64,000 bases of DNA from Clostridium sp. OS1-26. GTDB taxonomy: Bacteria > Bacillota > Clostridia > Clostridiales > Clostridiaceae. The stretch is from assembly GCF_030915445.1 (NCBI RefSeq), contig NZ_CP133264.1:3567208-3631207 (forward strand), given 5' to 3'. Positions 27,237 through 36,706 of the stretch are shown in pieces (within the stretch, counting starts at the first letter, position 1; every line of letters starts with the position of its first letter). Below the pieces are notes generated by a model, which was given only the letters and a program-made list of their open reading frames with translations, had not been told where the DNA came from and searched no databases. Position numbers and translations under genes: made by a program.

Positions 27237-29501
27237 ATGGATACTTTAATCAGAACTTTTTTATGGGTTCTTCATGTTTCCATGACAGCAAGTATTGCAG
27301 CATTATTAGTAATTTTAATTTTAAAATTATTTAATAAGCATATTGGGGTAAGATTTCAGCATGCTTTATGGATTATAGTTATTATAAGACTCATAGTACC
27401 TTTAGAGCTTCAAAGTAATCTAAGCTTATTTAATTTATTACATGAAAAGCATCAAAGTATTTCAGACATCAAAAACAAAAGCGTAATAGAGGATATGGCT
27501 TATGTTACATCTGATTTCTTAAGGGAAGGAAAAGCTTATTGGGATTATAAACAAAAAAGTCAAATAGCATCAATAGGTTCATCTTCAGAAAAAATAAGTT
27601 ATAAGGAAGAAAAAGCAACAAAAGAAAATATGAGCACTCATGTTTTGAACATAGCTTCTTGTATATGGTTAGTTGGAGTTTTTAGTACAACTTTACTTTT
27701 ATTAATAGTTAAGTGGAGATTTAAAAGAAAAATTTTAAATTTAAAGGAGCTTACGGATTTAAAAATTGTAGCGCTACTGGATGAATGTAAAGAGAAAATA
27801 AATATAAACAAAGATATACCTGTTTATATTTGTGATAGTTTTAGAAGTCCATGCATATTAGGAATTTTTAGACCCAAGGTTTACATTCCTCAATGCGTAT
27901 GCAGTACAAATAACTATACGCAACTATATCATATACTTTTACATGAATTAATTCATTATAAAAGAAGAGATTTGATTTATAATTCCCTTGCTATATTTGC
28001 TGTTATGTTGCATTGGTTCAATCCTGTTATATGGTTTTGTATAAAGAGAATGAAACTTTATAGAGAATGTGCCTGTGATGCTTATGTCCTTGAAATTATC
28101 GGAGAAGAACAAGCTGAAGAGTATGGTATGACACTGATTAATTTTTCAAAATTGATTTCGAATACTAATAAAGCATCACAATTAGCGATTTTTTTTGAAA
28201 CAAAAAACCAAATTAAAAGGAGAATAAAAATGATAAAGAATTTTAAAAAAGGTTCATATAGAATGTCAGCAGCTGCAGTGGCATGCTGCATAGTAGCCTC
28301 TGGTATTGTACTTACTAATGCTGTAAATGCTAAAGGTATGAAAGCAGACAATATTGCTGCAGTGTCTAGTAATAAGGATTCGGTAAAAAAGCAGGAAAGT
28401 AAGTTTATAATTGATTCAACACTTAAAAGCTATCATGACATGAAAAAAGTACAGGAAGTTCTTGGGTTTAAATTTAAGGTGCCGGATTTTCTTCCAGAAA
28501 GTTGCACTCCAACAGATAGTTTTCATGTAGTAAAAGTTTCTGACAAAGATAATGCATTACAAATGTTTTTTAGTAGCAAGGAAAGTAAAAAAGCTGGCAA
28601 TTCATTTGAATTTTATGTTTCAAAAGTAAATATGGAAGAATTTTTAAAGCAAGATGCAGAGAATAGAAATAAACAGATGCAAGATGTAGAAATTCCAAAT
28701 ACAAGTAAAGATAATAAAGCTGGAAAAGTTGAAATTAGTAAAGAAGCGATGAATTTAGCTGGAATAAATGGATCTAGCATCACTATAAAAAGTACATTAC
28801 CTGGAAATTACAATGAAATATGCAAGTTTTTTGTATGGCAAAATGAAGGAATGTACTATAGCATAAAATACAGTCAAGCATTAGGAGAAGGAGAAAACTT
28901 AAAAAAATTTGTAGATATATCTACAGATGATGTAGGAAAAGTTGCAACTTCAATAAAATATATTGAAGCTGTGAAAAATGTGAATTACTCTATAGAAAGA
29001 GAGGTTTCAACAGAGCTTGCAACTTTAATGATATATGATAAAGAGGATTTAAATAAAGCTAAAGAACTTTTAGGCTTTAATCCCAAACTACCATTGACTA
29101 TAAATGATGATATAAAAATAAACAGTTCCGCAGTAGGTATTTCAGGAGATTCTGATATAGAAAATAAAAAGATTAACTATGAGTTAAATACATTCTATAG
29201 TTTAAAAGGTGGATACTTAACATTTACACAAGGAAAAAATCTACATGATTATGAAAGTATAAAGAAAAATGGGTATATCGAAGTTAACAAAAAAGAAATT
29301 AAAGTTCAGCCTTTAAAGATTGGTGACAAGGAAGTCTTTAAATATGAAGATTCCTTTGAATCAGAATTAAATAAACAATCAAAGTCTGAAGAGTATATTT
29401 GGCAAGAAAGTGGATTCTATTGTAAAGTTTCAATGTGTGGACAAGCAACAGATCCAGATGAAATAGCTAAAGGATTTGTTAACTCAAAGTCAATAGACTA
29501 A
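27237..29501 (+). CDS. BlaR1-like M56 membrane metallopeptidase sensor (copy 1)
   Basis: 754 residues. N-terminal M56 peptidase: membrane helices, C-D-S-F-R-S-P-C-I-L-G, and zinc motif H236-E-L-I-H240 followed by Y-K-R-R-D; E-C-A-C-D-A-Y gives the third ligand region. A TM segment near residue 345 leads to an extracytoplasmic part of ~390 residues. That part is not a penicillin-binding domain (no SxxK/KTG set); it has two DUF4367-like modules, each starting like L-G-F-K-F-K-V-P-D-F-L-P and L-G-F-N-P-K-L-P-L. So the signal is probably a peptide or lipid cue. GGGGGAT precedes the ATG. Confidence 0.88.
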   Translation: MDTLIRTFLWVLHVSMTASIAALLVILILKLFNKHIGVRFQHALWIIVIIRLIVPLELQSNLSLFNLLHEKHQSISDIKNKSVIEDMAYVTSDFLREGKAYWDYKQKSQIASIGSSSEKISYKEEKATKENMSTHVLNIASCIWLVGVFSTTLLLLIVKWRFKRKILNLKELTDLKIVALLDECKEKININKDIPVYICDSFRSPCILGIFRPKVYIPQCVCSTNNYTQLYHILLHELIHYKRRDLIYNSLAIFAVMLHWFNPVIWFCIKRMKLYRECACDAYVLEIIGEEQAEEYGMTLINFSKLISNTNKASQLAIFFETKNQIKRRIKMIKNFKKGSYRMSAAAVACCIVASGIVLTNAVNAKGMKADNIAAVSSNKDSVKKQESKFIIDSTLKSYHDMKKVQEVLGFKFKVPDFLPESCTPTDSFHVVKVSDKDNALQMFFSSKESKKAGNSFEFYVSKVNMEEFLKQDAENRNKQMQDVEIPNTSKDNKAGKVEISKEAMNLAGINGSSITIKSTLPGNYNEICKFFVWQNEGMYYSIKYSQALGEGENLKKFVDISTDDVGKVATSIKYIEAVKNVNYSIEREVSTELATLMIYDKEDLNKAKELLGFNPKLPLTINDDIKINSSAVGISGDSDIENKKINYELNTFYSLKGGYLTFTQGKNLHDYESIKKNGYIEVNKKEIKVQPLKIGDKEVFKYEDSFESELNKQSKSEEYIWQESGFYCKVSMCGQATDPDEIAKGFVNSKSID

Positions 29502-29533
29502 ATTATTGGAACAAGGCAAATATATATTCTAAC

Positions 29534-29588
29534 TTGATAATTTTAGTTTACAAATGTAGCCTTAAATTGAAAGTCTACATTTGTAAAC
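29534..29588 (+). promoter_or_regulatory. Promoter with BlaI/MecI-type operator (copy 2)
   Basis: TTGATA (29534-29539) is placed as in copy 1, and GTTTACAAATGTAG (29546-29559) with its complement at 29575-29588 repeats the operator arms. The inter-arm sequence has diverged while the arms are conserved, which argues for selection on binding. Confidence 0.75.
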
Positions 29589-29609
29589 TGAAGATGGAGG
29601 AATAAGAGT

Positions 29610-29990
29610 ATGAAAGAAATGCCAAAAATCTCAGCAGCTGAGTGGGAAGTAATGAAACTTCTATGGAAAAGTAAGACTTTAACATCTGAAAAAATAATTA
29701 ATTCATTAAGCGGTAAAATGAATTGGTCAACACAAACAATAAAAACTTTTATAACAAGGCTTGTAAAAAAAGAAGCAATAGGATTTGAAAAGGTAGGAAG
29801 AACCTATAATTATTATCCATTAATATCCGAAGATGAATGCGTAAAAGCTGAAAATGAATCTTTTCTTGAAAAGGTATATGACGGTGCTATAGGTATGCTT
29901 TTTACAAAATTTTTAGAAGCAGAGTCTTTATCAGAAAAAGAAATTGAAGAGCTGGAACAGATTCTTAAGAGTAAGAAAAAAGAAAAGTAA
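29610..29990 (+). CDS. blaI: BlaI/MecI-family transcriptional repressor (copy 2)
   Basis: 126 residues, nearly identical to copy 1 in the DNA-binding half (M-K-E-M-P-K-I-S-A-A-E-W-E-V-M-K) with scattered changes in the C-terminal helix. Conserved operators and identical recognition helix suggest both repressors bind both promoters, so the two systems probably cross-talk. GGAGGAATAAGAGT precedes the ATG. Its BlaR1-like partner starts 35 nt after the stop. Confidence 0.92.
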   Translation: MKEMPKISAAEWEVMKLLWKSKTLTSEKIINSLSGKMNWSTQTIKTFITRLVKKEAIGFEKVGRTYNYYPLISEDECVKAENESFLEKVYDGAIGMLFTKFLEAESLSEKEIEELEQILKSKKKEK

Positions 29991-30024
29991 AGTTTTTGTA
30001 GCTAGAAATAGGAGGATATAAAAG

Positions 30025-32289
30025 ATGGGTATTTTAGTCACAAGTTTTTTATGGGTTCTTCATGCCTCTATAACAGCAAGCATTGCAGCATTACTTATAA
30101 TTTTAATTTCAAAATTATTTAGTAAATATATTGGAGTAAGACTTCAACATGCTTTGTGGATTATAATTGTCATAAAACTAATAATACCTTTACAATTTCA
30201 GAGCAATTTAAGCTTGTTTAATTTATTACATGAAAAATATCAAAGTAGTTATGAGATTCAAAACAAAAGTACACTACAGAATATGGCTTACAATACATCT
30301 GATTTCTTAAGAGAAGGTAAAGACTACTGGAACTATAAATCTAAGAATCAAATAGTACCACTAGGAAAATCTTCAGAAAGAATAGAAGGTAATCAAGAAA
30401 AATTAACCAAAGAATATGTAGTTAATAATACTTTGAACATAGCATCCTGCATATGGTTAGCTGGAGTTATTAGTGCAGCGATATTTTTATTTATAATTGA
30501 TAAGAGATTTAAAAGAAAAATTTTAAACTTAGAAGAACTCAAAGATTTAAAGTTTATGCAGTTATTAGAACAGTGTAAAAAGAAAGTAAATATAAATGTA
30601 AACATACCTGTTTATGTTTGTGACAGCTTTAAAAGTCCATGTATATTAGGGGTTTTTAAACCTAAAATTTATATACCACGATGCATATGTGGTAAAAGTG
30701 AATATAAGCAACTATATCATGTGCTTTTACATGAATTAATTCACTATAAAAGAAAAGATTTGGTTTATAATTCTCTTGCTGTACTTGCTGTTATAATGCA
30801 CTGGTTCAATCCTATAATATGGTTTTGTATGAGGAAAATGAAGCTTCAGAGAGAATGTGCCTGTGATGCTTATGTACTTGAAACTATTGGGGAAGAAGAG
30901 GCTGAAGAATATGGAATGGCATTAATTAATTTTTCAAAGATGGTTTCAAATAATAATAAAGTTCCACAATTAGCAATTTTCTTTGAAACAAAAAATCAAA
31001 TTATAAGGAGGATTGAGATGATAAAGAATTTTAAAAAAGGTTCATATAGAATGTCAGCTGCTGCCATAGCATGTTGCGTAGTAGCTTCTGGAGTTGTACT
31101 TACCGGTGCTGTGAATGCTAAAAGTATGAAAACAGATAATATTGCTGCGGCAGTTAGTAATAATAACTTAGCAAAAAAGCAGGAAAGCAAAGTTCTTATT
31201 GATTCACAAGTAAAAATGTATCTTGGTTTAAAGAGGGCTGAGGAAAGTGCAGGGTTTAAGCTCAAAGTACCGGACTTTATTCCCCAAAATTACATGGAGG
31301 GCATTGGTTTTGATGTTATAAAAGTTTCAGATAAAGATAATGTTTTCAAGATAGAGTTTTATGAAATGGTACATGAAGGAGAGGGTAAGTTATTTCAATT
31401 CCAAGTTTCAAAAGAAAATATGGAAGAAGTTTTAAAGAAAGAAATGGAACAGAAAAATAAAGATAGATATGGAAAAAAATGTGAAATCACCAAAGAACCA
31501 ATGAATTTGGCAGGAATAAATGGATCCAATATAACTATAAAAAGTACATTTTCTAAAGGTTATCAGGAAACAAGTAAGTTTTTTGCATGGCAAGATGAAG
31601 GATTATGGTATAGCATAGAATATAAGGAAGATTTACAAGACAGCAAAGGCTCCACGAATACTATGAATATTTCTACAGATGATGTAGCAAAAGTTGCAGC
31701 CTCAATAAAATACGTTCAAGATGTAAAAAATGTAAAGTATTGTATGGATATACCTGGTGGTGGATTTGATATTTATGACAAGGAAGATTTAAGAATAGCT
31801 AAGGAACGTTTGGGATTTAATCCTAAGATACTATTAAAGGTTAATAAATCTATAAATATAGAGCATTTATCAGCAATAACTTTGGAAGGTTCTGATAATG
31901 CAAATAAAGAGGATAAACATGAAATCGGTGCAAATTATAATTACCACAACGGTTACTTTATAACATTTGTGCAAGCTAAAAAGTTAAAAGATTATGAAGA
32001 CATAAAGAAAAATGGATATGTTGAAGTTAAAGATGAGAATGGCAAAATACTACAAGATGGTAAAATTAAGCAAGAAAAAGCGAAGATATTAAATATTAGT
32101 AACAAGGAAGTTTTTAAATATGAATATTCTTATGGAGAAACAAAAAATGAACCAGTAAAATTACAAAATTATGTTTGGAAAGAAGATGGATTTTATTGTA
32201 AAGTTGTAATAAAAATGTATGATGAAAAACTAACTGGGAATTTAGATGAATTAGCTAAAGAATTTGTTAATTCAAAACCAATAGACTAG
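30025..32289 (+). CDS. BlaR1-like M56 membrane metallopeptidase sensor (copy 2)
   Basis: 754 residues, collinear with copy 1: zinc motif H236-E-L-I-H240-Y-K-R-K-D, E-C-A-C-D-A-Y, TM near 345. The peptidase half is highly similar to copy 1, whereas the external part (two DUF4367-like modules) has diverged much more, e.g. different loops before L-G-F-N-P-K-I-L-L. Diverging sensors on near-identical output modules suggest each copy answers to a different ligand. GGAGGAT lies before the ATG and a terminator follows 12 nt after the stop. Confidence 0.88.
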   Translation: MGILVTSFLWVLHASITASIAALLIILISKLFSKYIGVRLQHALWIIIVIKLIIPLQFQSNLSLFNLLHEKYQSSYEIQNKSTLQNMAYNTSDFLREGKDYWNYKSKNQIVPLGKSSERIEGNQEKLTKEYVVNNTLNIASCIWLAGVISAAIFLFIIDKRFKRKILNLEELKDLKFMQLLEQCKKKVNINVNIPVYVCDSFKSPCILGVFKPKIYIPRCICGKSEYKQLYHVLLHELIHYKRKDLVYNSLAVLAVIMHWFNPIIWFCMRKMKLQRECACDAYVLETIGEEEAEEYGMALINFSKMVSNNNKVPQLAIFFETKNQIIRRIEMIKNFKKGSYRMSAAAIACCVVASGVVLTGAVNAKSMKTDNIAAAVSNNNLAKKQESKVLIDSQVKMYLGLKRAEESAGFKLKVPDFIPQNYMEGIGFDVIKVSDKDNVFKIEFYEMVHEGEGKLFQFQVSKENMEEVLKKEMEQKNKDRYGKKCEITKEPMNLAGINGSNITIKSTFSKGYQETSKFFAWQDEGLWYSIEYKEDLQDSKGSTNTMNISTDDVAKVAASIKYVQDVKNVKYCMDIPGGGFDIYDKEDLRIAKERLGFNPKILLKVNKSINIEHLSAITLEGSDNANKEDKHEIGANYNYHNGYFITFVQAKKLKDYEDIKKNGYVEVKDENGKILQDGKIKQEKAKILNISNKEVFKYEYSYGETKNEPVKLQNYVWKEDGFYCKVVIKMYDEKLTGNLDELAKEFVNSKPID

Positions 32290-32300
32290 ATTATAAATAA

Positions 32301-32340
32301 AGAGCCATTTTAGCAGTAAGTTTACTACTAAAATGGCTCT
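32301..32340. terminator. Bidirectional terminator
   Basis: AGAGCCATTTTAG/CTAAAATGGCTCT, perfect 13-bp stem with further pairing inside the loop; it lies between the convergent BlaR1-like and epimerase genes. Confidence 0.82.
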
Positions 32341-32346
32341 AAAAAT

Positions 32347-33429
32347 CTATTTTAAGCCACGAATGTTTTTTATTCCAAGGCCTGGTTCATCAAGCAAACT
32401 TATTTTATAATCCTCAAAAATAGCACCGCCATCTACAGGATCTTCGCTGCATAAAACAGGTCCGTCTAAATCTATTTTAGTTATAATACTTTTAGCTGCT
32501 GCTAAATGTACTGCTGCAGTAACGCTAACTTTTGCTTCAAGCATACAGCCTATCATACACTCCATTCCATATACTTCTGCCATAGAGCATATCTTTAGAG
32601 CATTATGTAGCCCACCAGTTTTCATAAGTTTAATGTTAACAAGATCTGCAGCTCTCAGCTGCATTATTTTTACTGCATCTTTTGGTGAAAATACGCTTTC
32701 ATCTGCCATAACGGGAATAGATACATTGTCTGTTACAAATTTTAGTCCATCAATATCGTGAGCTTCTACAGGCTGTTCTACAAATTCTATATTAAGTCCT
32801 GCATCTTCCATCATTCTTAAGGTATAAACTGCTTCTTTGGGCTTCCAACCTTGATTAGCATCTATTCTAAGATCTACATCATAGCCTATCGCTTCTCTTA
32901 TAGCTTTCATTCTTTTTATGTCCATATCAGAGTCTACACCAACTTTTATTTTTAAGGTTTTATAACCATGCTTTATAGCATCTATACTGTCTAAAGCCAT
33001 TTCTTCAGGAGAGTTAACACTTATGGTTATGTCTGTTATAATTTCTTTTCTATAACCACCTAAAAGTTTATATAAAGGAGCCTTGTATAATTGCCCATAT
33101 AAATCATATAGTGCTATGTCCACTGCAGCCTTAGCACTAGTATTTTTCACTATACATTTATCAAGTTTAATCATTATTTCTTCAAAATTTTCAATATCCA
33201 TACCAATTATTGATTTTTTTATATGGTCTTCAATAGCTGCTATTATAGCACCTTTAGTATCCCCAGTTATAACACCTGTTGGAGGTGCTTCACCATAACC
33301 TATATTACCAGTATCGGTAATTATTTTAACTATTACATCCTCTACACTGTGCACAGTTCTAAGGGCAGTTTTAAAAGGTCTGGCTAGTGGAACAGATATG
33401 TGTCCAATCTGTATATCTTTTATTTTCAT
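32347..33429 (-). CDS. Dipeptide epimerase (enolase superfamily)
   Basis: 360 residues. Enolase-superfamily catalytic features are visible: K-x-K in L-K-I-K-V-G-V-D, metal ligands in R-I-D-A-N-Q-G-W, E-Q-P-V and M-A-D-E-S-V-F, and the second lysine in N-I-K-L-M-K-T-G-G. This set matches L-Ala-D/L-Glu epimerases, which convert murein-derived L-Ala-D-Glu for catabolism. GGGGGAT precedes the ATG. It is the last gene of a minus-strand operon after a VanX-like dipeptidase and a beta-lactamase-like protein. Part of a second copy survives fused to hsp20 at 26.3 kb. The exact dipeptide specificity is not readable. Confidence 0.88.
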   Translation of the reverse strand: MKIKDIQIGHISVPLARPFKTALRTVHSVEDVIVKIITDTGNIGYGEAPPTGVITGDTKGAIIAAIEDHIKKSIIGMDIENFEEIMIKLDKCIVKNTSAKAAVDIALYDLYGQLYKAPLYKLLGGYRKEIITDITISVNSPEEMALDSIDAIKHGYKTLKIKVGVDSDMDIKRMKAIREAIGYDVDLRIDANQGWKPKEAVYTLRMMEDAGLNIEFVEQPVEAHDIDGLKFVTDNVSIPVMADESVFSPKDAVKIMQLRAADLVNIKLMKTGGLHNALKICSMAEVYGMECMIGCMLEAKVSVTAAVHLAAAKSIITKIDLDGPVLCSEDPVDGGAIFEDYKISLLDEPGLGIKNIRGLK

Positions 33430-33490
33430 ATTTTTTAATCCCCCTTTTCATATAGATAAAATAACTTTTGGTTTAATATCCCTATATTAA

Positions 33491-34294
33491 TTACTTATTA
33501 AAAAAGTTATCGATATCACTTTTCATTAAAAAGTATTCATAAACAGCCCTAGAAGTATTAGCTATAAGTCCTCGTGCATAACTGTCACTTTCAGCTTCAT
33601 ATGTAAGCATGACAAAAATATAATCTCCAATTTTATCATTATATACAATACCGGTATCATGTTTTACACAACTTATATCGCCTGTTTTATGAGCTATCTC
33701 AAGTTCATCTGGCAAGTACATTCTCATCATAGCATTGTCTAATTGAAGTTTTAATATTTGAAGTATAATATTGTCATACTCTTTATTTACAAGTTCACTA
33801 TGATAAAGCTTATCGAAAAGCAAAGCAACATCCTCAGCACAAGTATAATTTTCTTTTCCTCTTTTAGCAGATTCAAAATCCATCATTTTTCTTTCAAGTA
33901 CTGTGTTCTTATATCCATGTTCTTTTATGAAATTATTTATATTTTCTATTCCAAGCTTATCTATGAGCACATTTGTAGCTGTGTTGTCGCTTTGAATTGT
34001 CATTAAGGTTAGCAAGTCTTTAATACTATAAGATTTTATAGATTGGAGTACAGATACTATGCTGAAAGGAACTTTTTCCTCGTCATTTATGATAATCTTT
34101 TCCTCTAAGTCTAACTCTTTCTTTGCTGCCAAGTGAAAGGTCATTTCAAGTATAAATAACTTTATTATAGAAGCGGAGGGTACCTTTGCACTAGAGTTTA
34201 CATTATAAATTTCACCAGTTTTATAGTTTTTTATTACTAAACTATATTTAGAGTTAACTTCTCTTAAAAGATTGTTTAATTGACTATTTAGCAT
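33491..34294 (-). CDS. Class A beta-lactamase-like serine hydrolase, no signal peptide
   Basis: About 267 residues with the serine-hydrolase triad of motifs: S-A-S-I-I-K (SxxK), Q-S-D-N-T-A (SDN) and H-K-T-G-D (KTG). The omega-loop region (E-R-K-M-M-D-F-E-S-A-K-R-G-K-E-N) lacks the canonical ExxLN, so true beta-lactam turnover is doubtful. No signal peptide or TM is seen, implying a cytoplasmic enzyme. Start: an in-frame GTG at 34303 lies inside the ribosome site, so ATG 34294 after AAGAGGAG is chosen. Between vanX-like and epimerase genes, it may act on muropeptides; the function is inferred only. Confidence 0.8.
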   Translation of the reverse strand: MLNSQLNNLLREVNSKYSLVIKNYKTGEIYNVNSSAKVPSASIIKLFILEMTFHLAAKKELDLEEKIIINDEEKVPFSIVSVLQSIKSYSIKDLLTLMTIQSDNTATNVLIDKLGIENINNFIKEHGYKNTVLERKMMDFESAKRGKENYTCAEDVALLFDKLYHSELVNKEYDNIILQILKLQLDNAMMRMYLPDELEIAHKTGDISCVKHDTGIVYNDKIGDYIFVMLTYEAESDSYARGLIANTSRAVYEYFLMKSDIDNFFNK

Positions 34295-34308
34295 TACAAT
34301 CACTCCTC

Positions 34309-34878
34309 TTATATAAATTTATCTAGCTGTACATCTAAAATGGCATACTTTCTCCATTCTGCATCTATATAATGCCACCATTCAGAATCTATATAGTCGA
34401 AGCCAAATTTGCACATTGTTTCTGTTAAATAATTTAAATTTTTTCTTGCTTCTTCCTCCATATTAGGATTGTCTCTTCTTGCCTTTATAGAAAAATCATC
34501 AAAGGAGGAAGGCATTATAAGTTCTTTACCTTCATTTGTTATTAAAGTTACATCTACTGCAGCACCATAACTATGCTTAGAACCAGACTTTGCAGGATTA
34601 GCTACAAACCTATTGTCTGGCAGTATGTCCCAAAATATATGTTGTACATAAACAGGCCTATAGGCATCCCATACTTTTATCCTATAGCCATCCTTCTTTA
34701 GTTCTTTATTTACCTTAATTAACTTTTCTGCGGTTTGCTTTCTAAGTACGCATATGTCTATAGGATATATTTTTTTACCAGTGAAATTGTTTTCGCTAGC
34801 ATATCTAAGTTCTATAGAAATAGTGTCATCTAAATCGCTCAAGCAAACTAGTCCGTCTATCTCTTCTATTTTCCCCAT
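34309..34878 (-). CDS. D-Ala-D-Ala dipeptidase, VanX/DdpX family (M15D)
   Basis: 189 residues with the M15D zinc motifs S-K-H-S-Y-G-A-A-V-D (HxxxxxxD) and S-E-W-W-H-Y-I-D (catalytic Glu and third His ligand). No signal peptide, as for cytoplasmic VanX. It hydrolyses D-Ala-D-Ala or related dipeptides. AAGGATG lies before the ATG. First gene of the operon vanX-like / beta-lactamase-like / dipeptide epimerase, 14 nt ahead of the second gene. No vanA/vanH genes occur nearby, so a salvage role fits better than vancomycin resistance. Confidence 0.88.
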   Translation of the reverse strand: MGKIEEIDGLVCLSDLDDTISIELRYASENNFTGKKIYPIDICVLRKQTAEKLIKVNKELKKDGYRIKVWDAYRPVYVQHIFWDILPDNRFVANPAKSGSKHSYGAAVDVTLITNEGKELIMPSSFDDFSIKARRDNPNMEEEARKNLNYLTETMCKFGFDYIDSEWWHYIDAEWRKYAILDVQLDKFI

Positions 34879-35026
34879 GTTTTCACATCCTTAGAAATCT
34901 CTATTTGGTGTTGTATTGATTTTTATTATATCATTTTTATTAAAATAACTACATAGTTTGGAACTTATCAGACTTATTTAGTGAATTTAGGGTATTATTG
35001 AACTTAGTTATATAGAATTTTTATGT

Positions 35027-35136
35027 TGAAAAAAAATTTCTTTATTAGGCATATTGATAAAATTATTTTCATATGATATTATATACGCATAATGAAATAT
35101 TTTTTTAATTTATTAAAAATAATGAAAATAAATTTC
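35027..35136. promoter_or_regulatory. Promoter and two candidate RpiR operators before the PTS gene
   Basis: TTGATA at 35054-35059 and TATTAT at 35077-35082 with a 17-nt spacer form a good promoter. TGAAAAAAAATTTC (35027-35040) and TGAAAATAAATTTC (35123-35136) differ by one base and flank it; their GAAA/TTTC symmetry suits the RpiR regulator encoded at 37447. Operator assignment is inference. Confidence 0.45.
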
Positions 35137-35156
35137 GCACACAAAGGGGGATGGAA

Positions 35157-36647
35157 ATGTTTAAAAATCTACAAAAAATCGGGAAATCCTTTATGCTGCC
35201 TATAGCAATACTACCTGCTGCAGGTTTGTTATTAGGGATAGGCGGAGCCTTATCTAATCCAAATACTATTAGAGCATATCCACTTTTAAATGTTGCTTGG
35301 CTGCAGGGGCTATTTGCGATTATGGCGGAAGCTGGAAGTGTTGTTTTTGGTAATTTAGCACTTATTATGTGTATTGGTTTAGCTGTTGGATTGGCAAGAA
35401 AAGACAAAGGTACCGCTGGTCTGGCTGCTGCTGTTGCTTTTTTAGTAATGAATGCATCTATAAAAGCTATGATTGGGGTTTTTCATTTACAAGTTAAATC
35501 AATTGATACTGGAGTTGTCGGAGCGATTGCTATTGGATGTGTTGTTTCATACTTGCATAATAAGTATCATAACATTCAATTACCAGCAGTTTTGGGGTTC
35601 TTTGGCGGTTCAAGATTTGTACCTATAGTATCTTCTTTTGCCGCAATTGGAGTTGGTGCAATTTTCTTTTTAACATGGCCTACATTCCAGGGATGGCTAA
35701 CAAGTGCAGGAAAAGCAATTGCTGATCTAGGGGTTTTTGGAACATTCCTATATGGGTTCTTATTAAGATTAACTGGTGCAGTTGGGTTACACCACATGAT
35801 TTATCCATTGTTTTGGATGACTGAATTAGGTGGAGTTGCAACTGTAGCTGGAAAAACTGTAGTTGGAGCTCAGAATATCTTTTTTGCTCAATTAGCAGAT
35901 CCTAATCATGTTGGGTTATTCCATCACGGAACTCGTTTCTTCGCAGGACGTTTTGATACAATGATGTTTGGGTTACCAGCTGCATGCTTAGCAATGTATC
36001 ACTGTGTGCCAAAAGAAAAGAGACATTTAGTTAGTGGACTATTCTTAAGTGCTGCATTAACTTCATTTATTACTGGTATAACTGAACCAATTGAATTTAT
36101 GTTTTTATTCGTTGCACCGTGGTTATATGTAGTACATGCTGTATTTGATGGGCTATCATTCTTAATAGCTGATTTACTGCACATTTCTATAGGAAATACA
36201 TTCTCCGGTGGAGTCATAGATTTTACTCTATTTGGTATTTTACAAGGAAATGCAAAAACAAATTGGATATATGTGATACCAGTTGGTTTGGTATGGGCTT
36301 GTTTATATTATTTTTCATTTAGATTCTTAATAACTAAATTTAATGTTATGACCCCAGGGCGTGAAATTGAGGGTGAAGAAGTAAAGGTTATTACAAAAGA
36401 TTCCTTAAAAGAAACTGCTGTACAAGTATTAGCTGCTTTAGGCGGGCAAGAAAATATCAATGATGTAGATGCTTGTATTACTAGATTAAGAGTTTCTGTT
36501 AAAGATGTAAGTAAAGTTGATAAGAGTACTATAAAAGCCTTAGGAGCTACAGCAGTTTTGGAGGTCCAGGGCGGAGTACAGGCGATTTTTGGTGCTATGG
36601 CTGATCCAATTAAGCAAAGCATTAATGATATAATTGGAGCTGAATAA
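35157..36647 (+). CDS. PTS EIICB component, glucose/GlcNAc superfamily
   Basis: About 496 residues. EIIC (about 1-390) has ~10 membrane helices and the motif G-I-T-E-P-I-E-F-M-F; EIIB (about 405-495) has the phospho-Cys at residue 440 in D-A-C-I-T-R-L-R-V. No EIIA domain, so an EIIA from elsewhere is required. AAAGGGGG abuts an in-frame ATG at 35151, so ATG 35157 with a 6-nt gap is preferred. Followed by nanE and an RpiR gene; the context suggests N-acetylmannosamine (or another amino sugar), imported as the 6-phosphate and epimerised by NanE. Confidence 0.88.
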   Translation: MFKNLQKIGKSFMLPIAILPAAGLLLGIGGALSNPNTIRAYPLLNVAWLQGLFAIMAEAGSVVFGNLALIMCIGLAVGLARKDKGTAGLAAAVAFLVMNASIKAMIGVFHLQVKSIDTGVVGAIAIGCVVSYLHNKYHNIQLPAVLGFFGGSRFVPIVSSFAAIGVGAIFFLTWPTFQGWLTSAGKAIADLGVFGTFLYGFLLRLTGAVGLHHMIYPLFWMTELGGVATVAGKTVVGAQNIFFAQLADPNHVGLFHHGTRFFAGRFDTMMFGLPAACLAMYHCVPKEKRHLVSGLFLSAALTSFITGITEPIEFMFLFVAPWLYVVHAVFDGLSFLIADLLHISIGNTFSGGVIDFTLFGILQGNAKTNWIYVIPVGLVWACLYYFSFRFLITKFNVMTPGREIEGEEVKVITKDSLKETAVQVLAALGGQENINDVDACITRLRVSVKDVSKVDKSTIKALGATAVLEVQGGVQAIFGAMADPIKQSINDIIGAE

Positions 36648-36706
36648 AAAATATTATGAAGTAACACCAAAGTGACAAAATTTAGATTAACAATATGGAG
36701 GATTTT

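Noticed and set aside
33491..34294. Beta-lactam resistance gene
   Set aside because: No export signal and no canonical omega-loop ExxLN, so resistance cannot be inferred from SxxK/SDN/KTG alone.
34309..34878. Vancomycin-resistance gene vanX
   Set aside because: No vanH/vanA ligase or VanRS pair nearby; the operon partners suggest peptide salvage.
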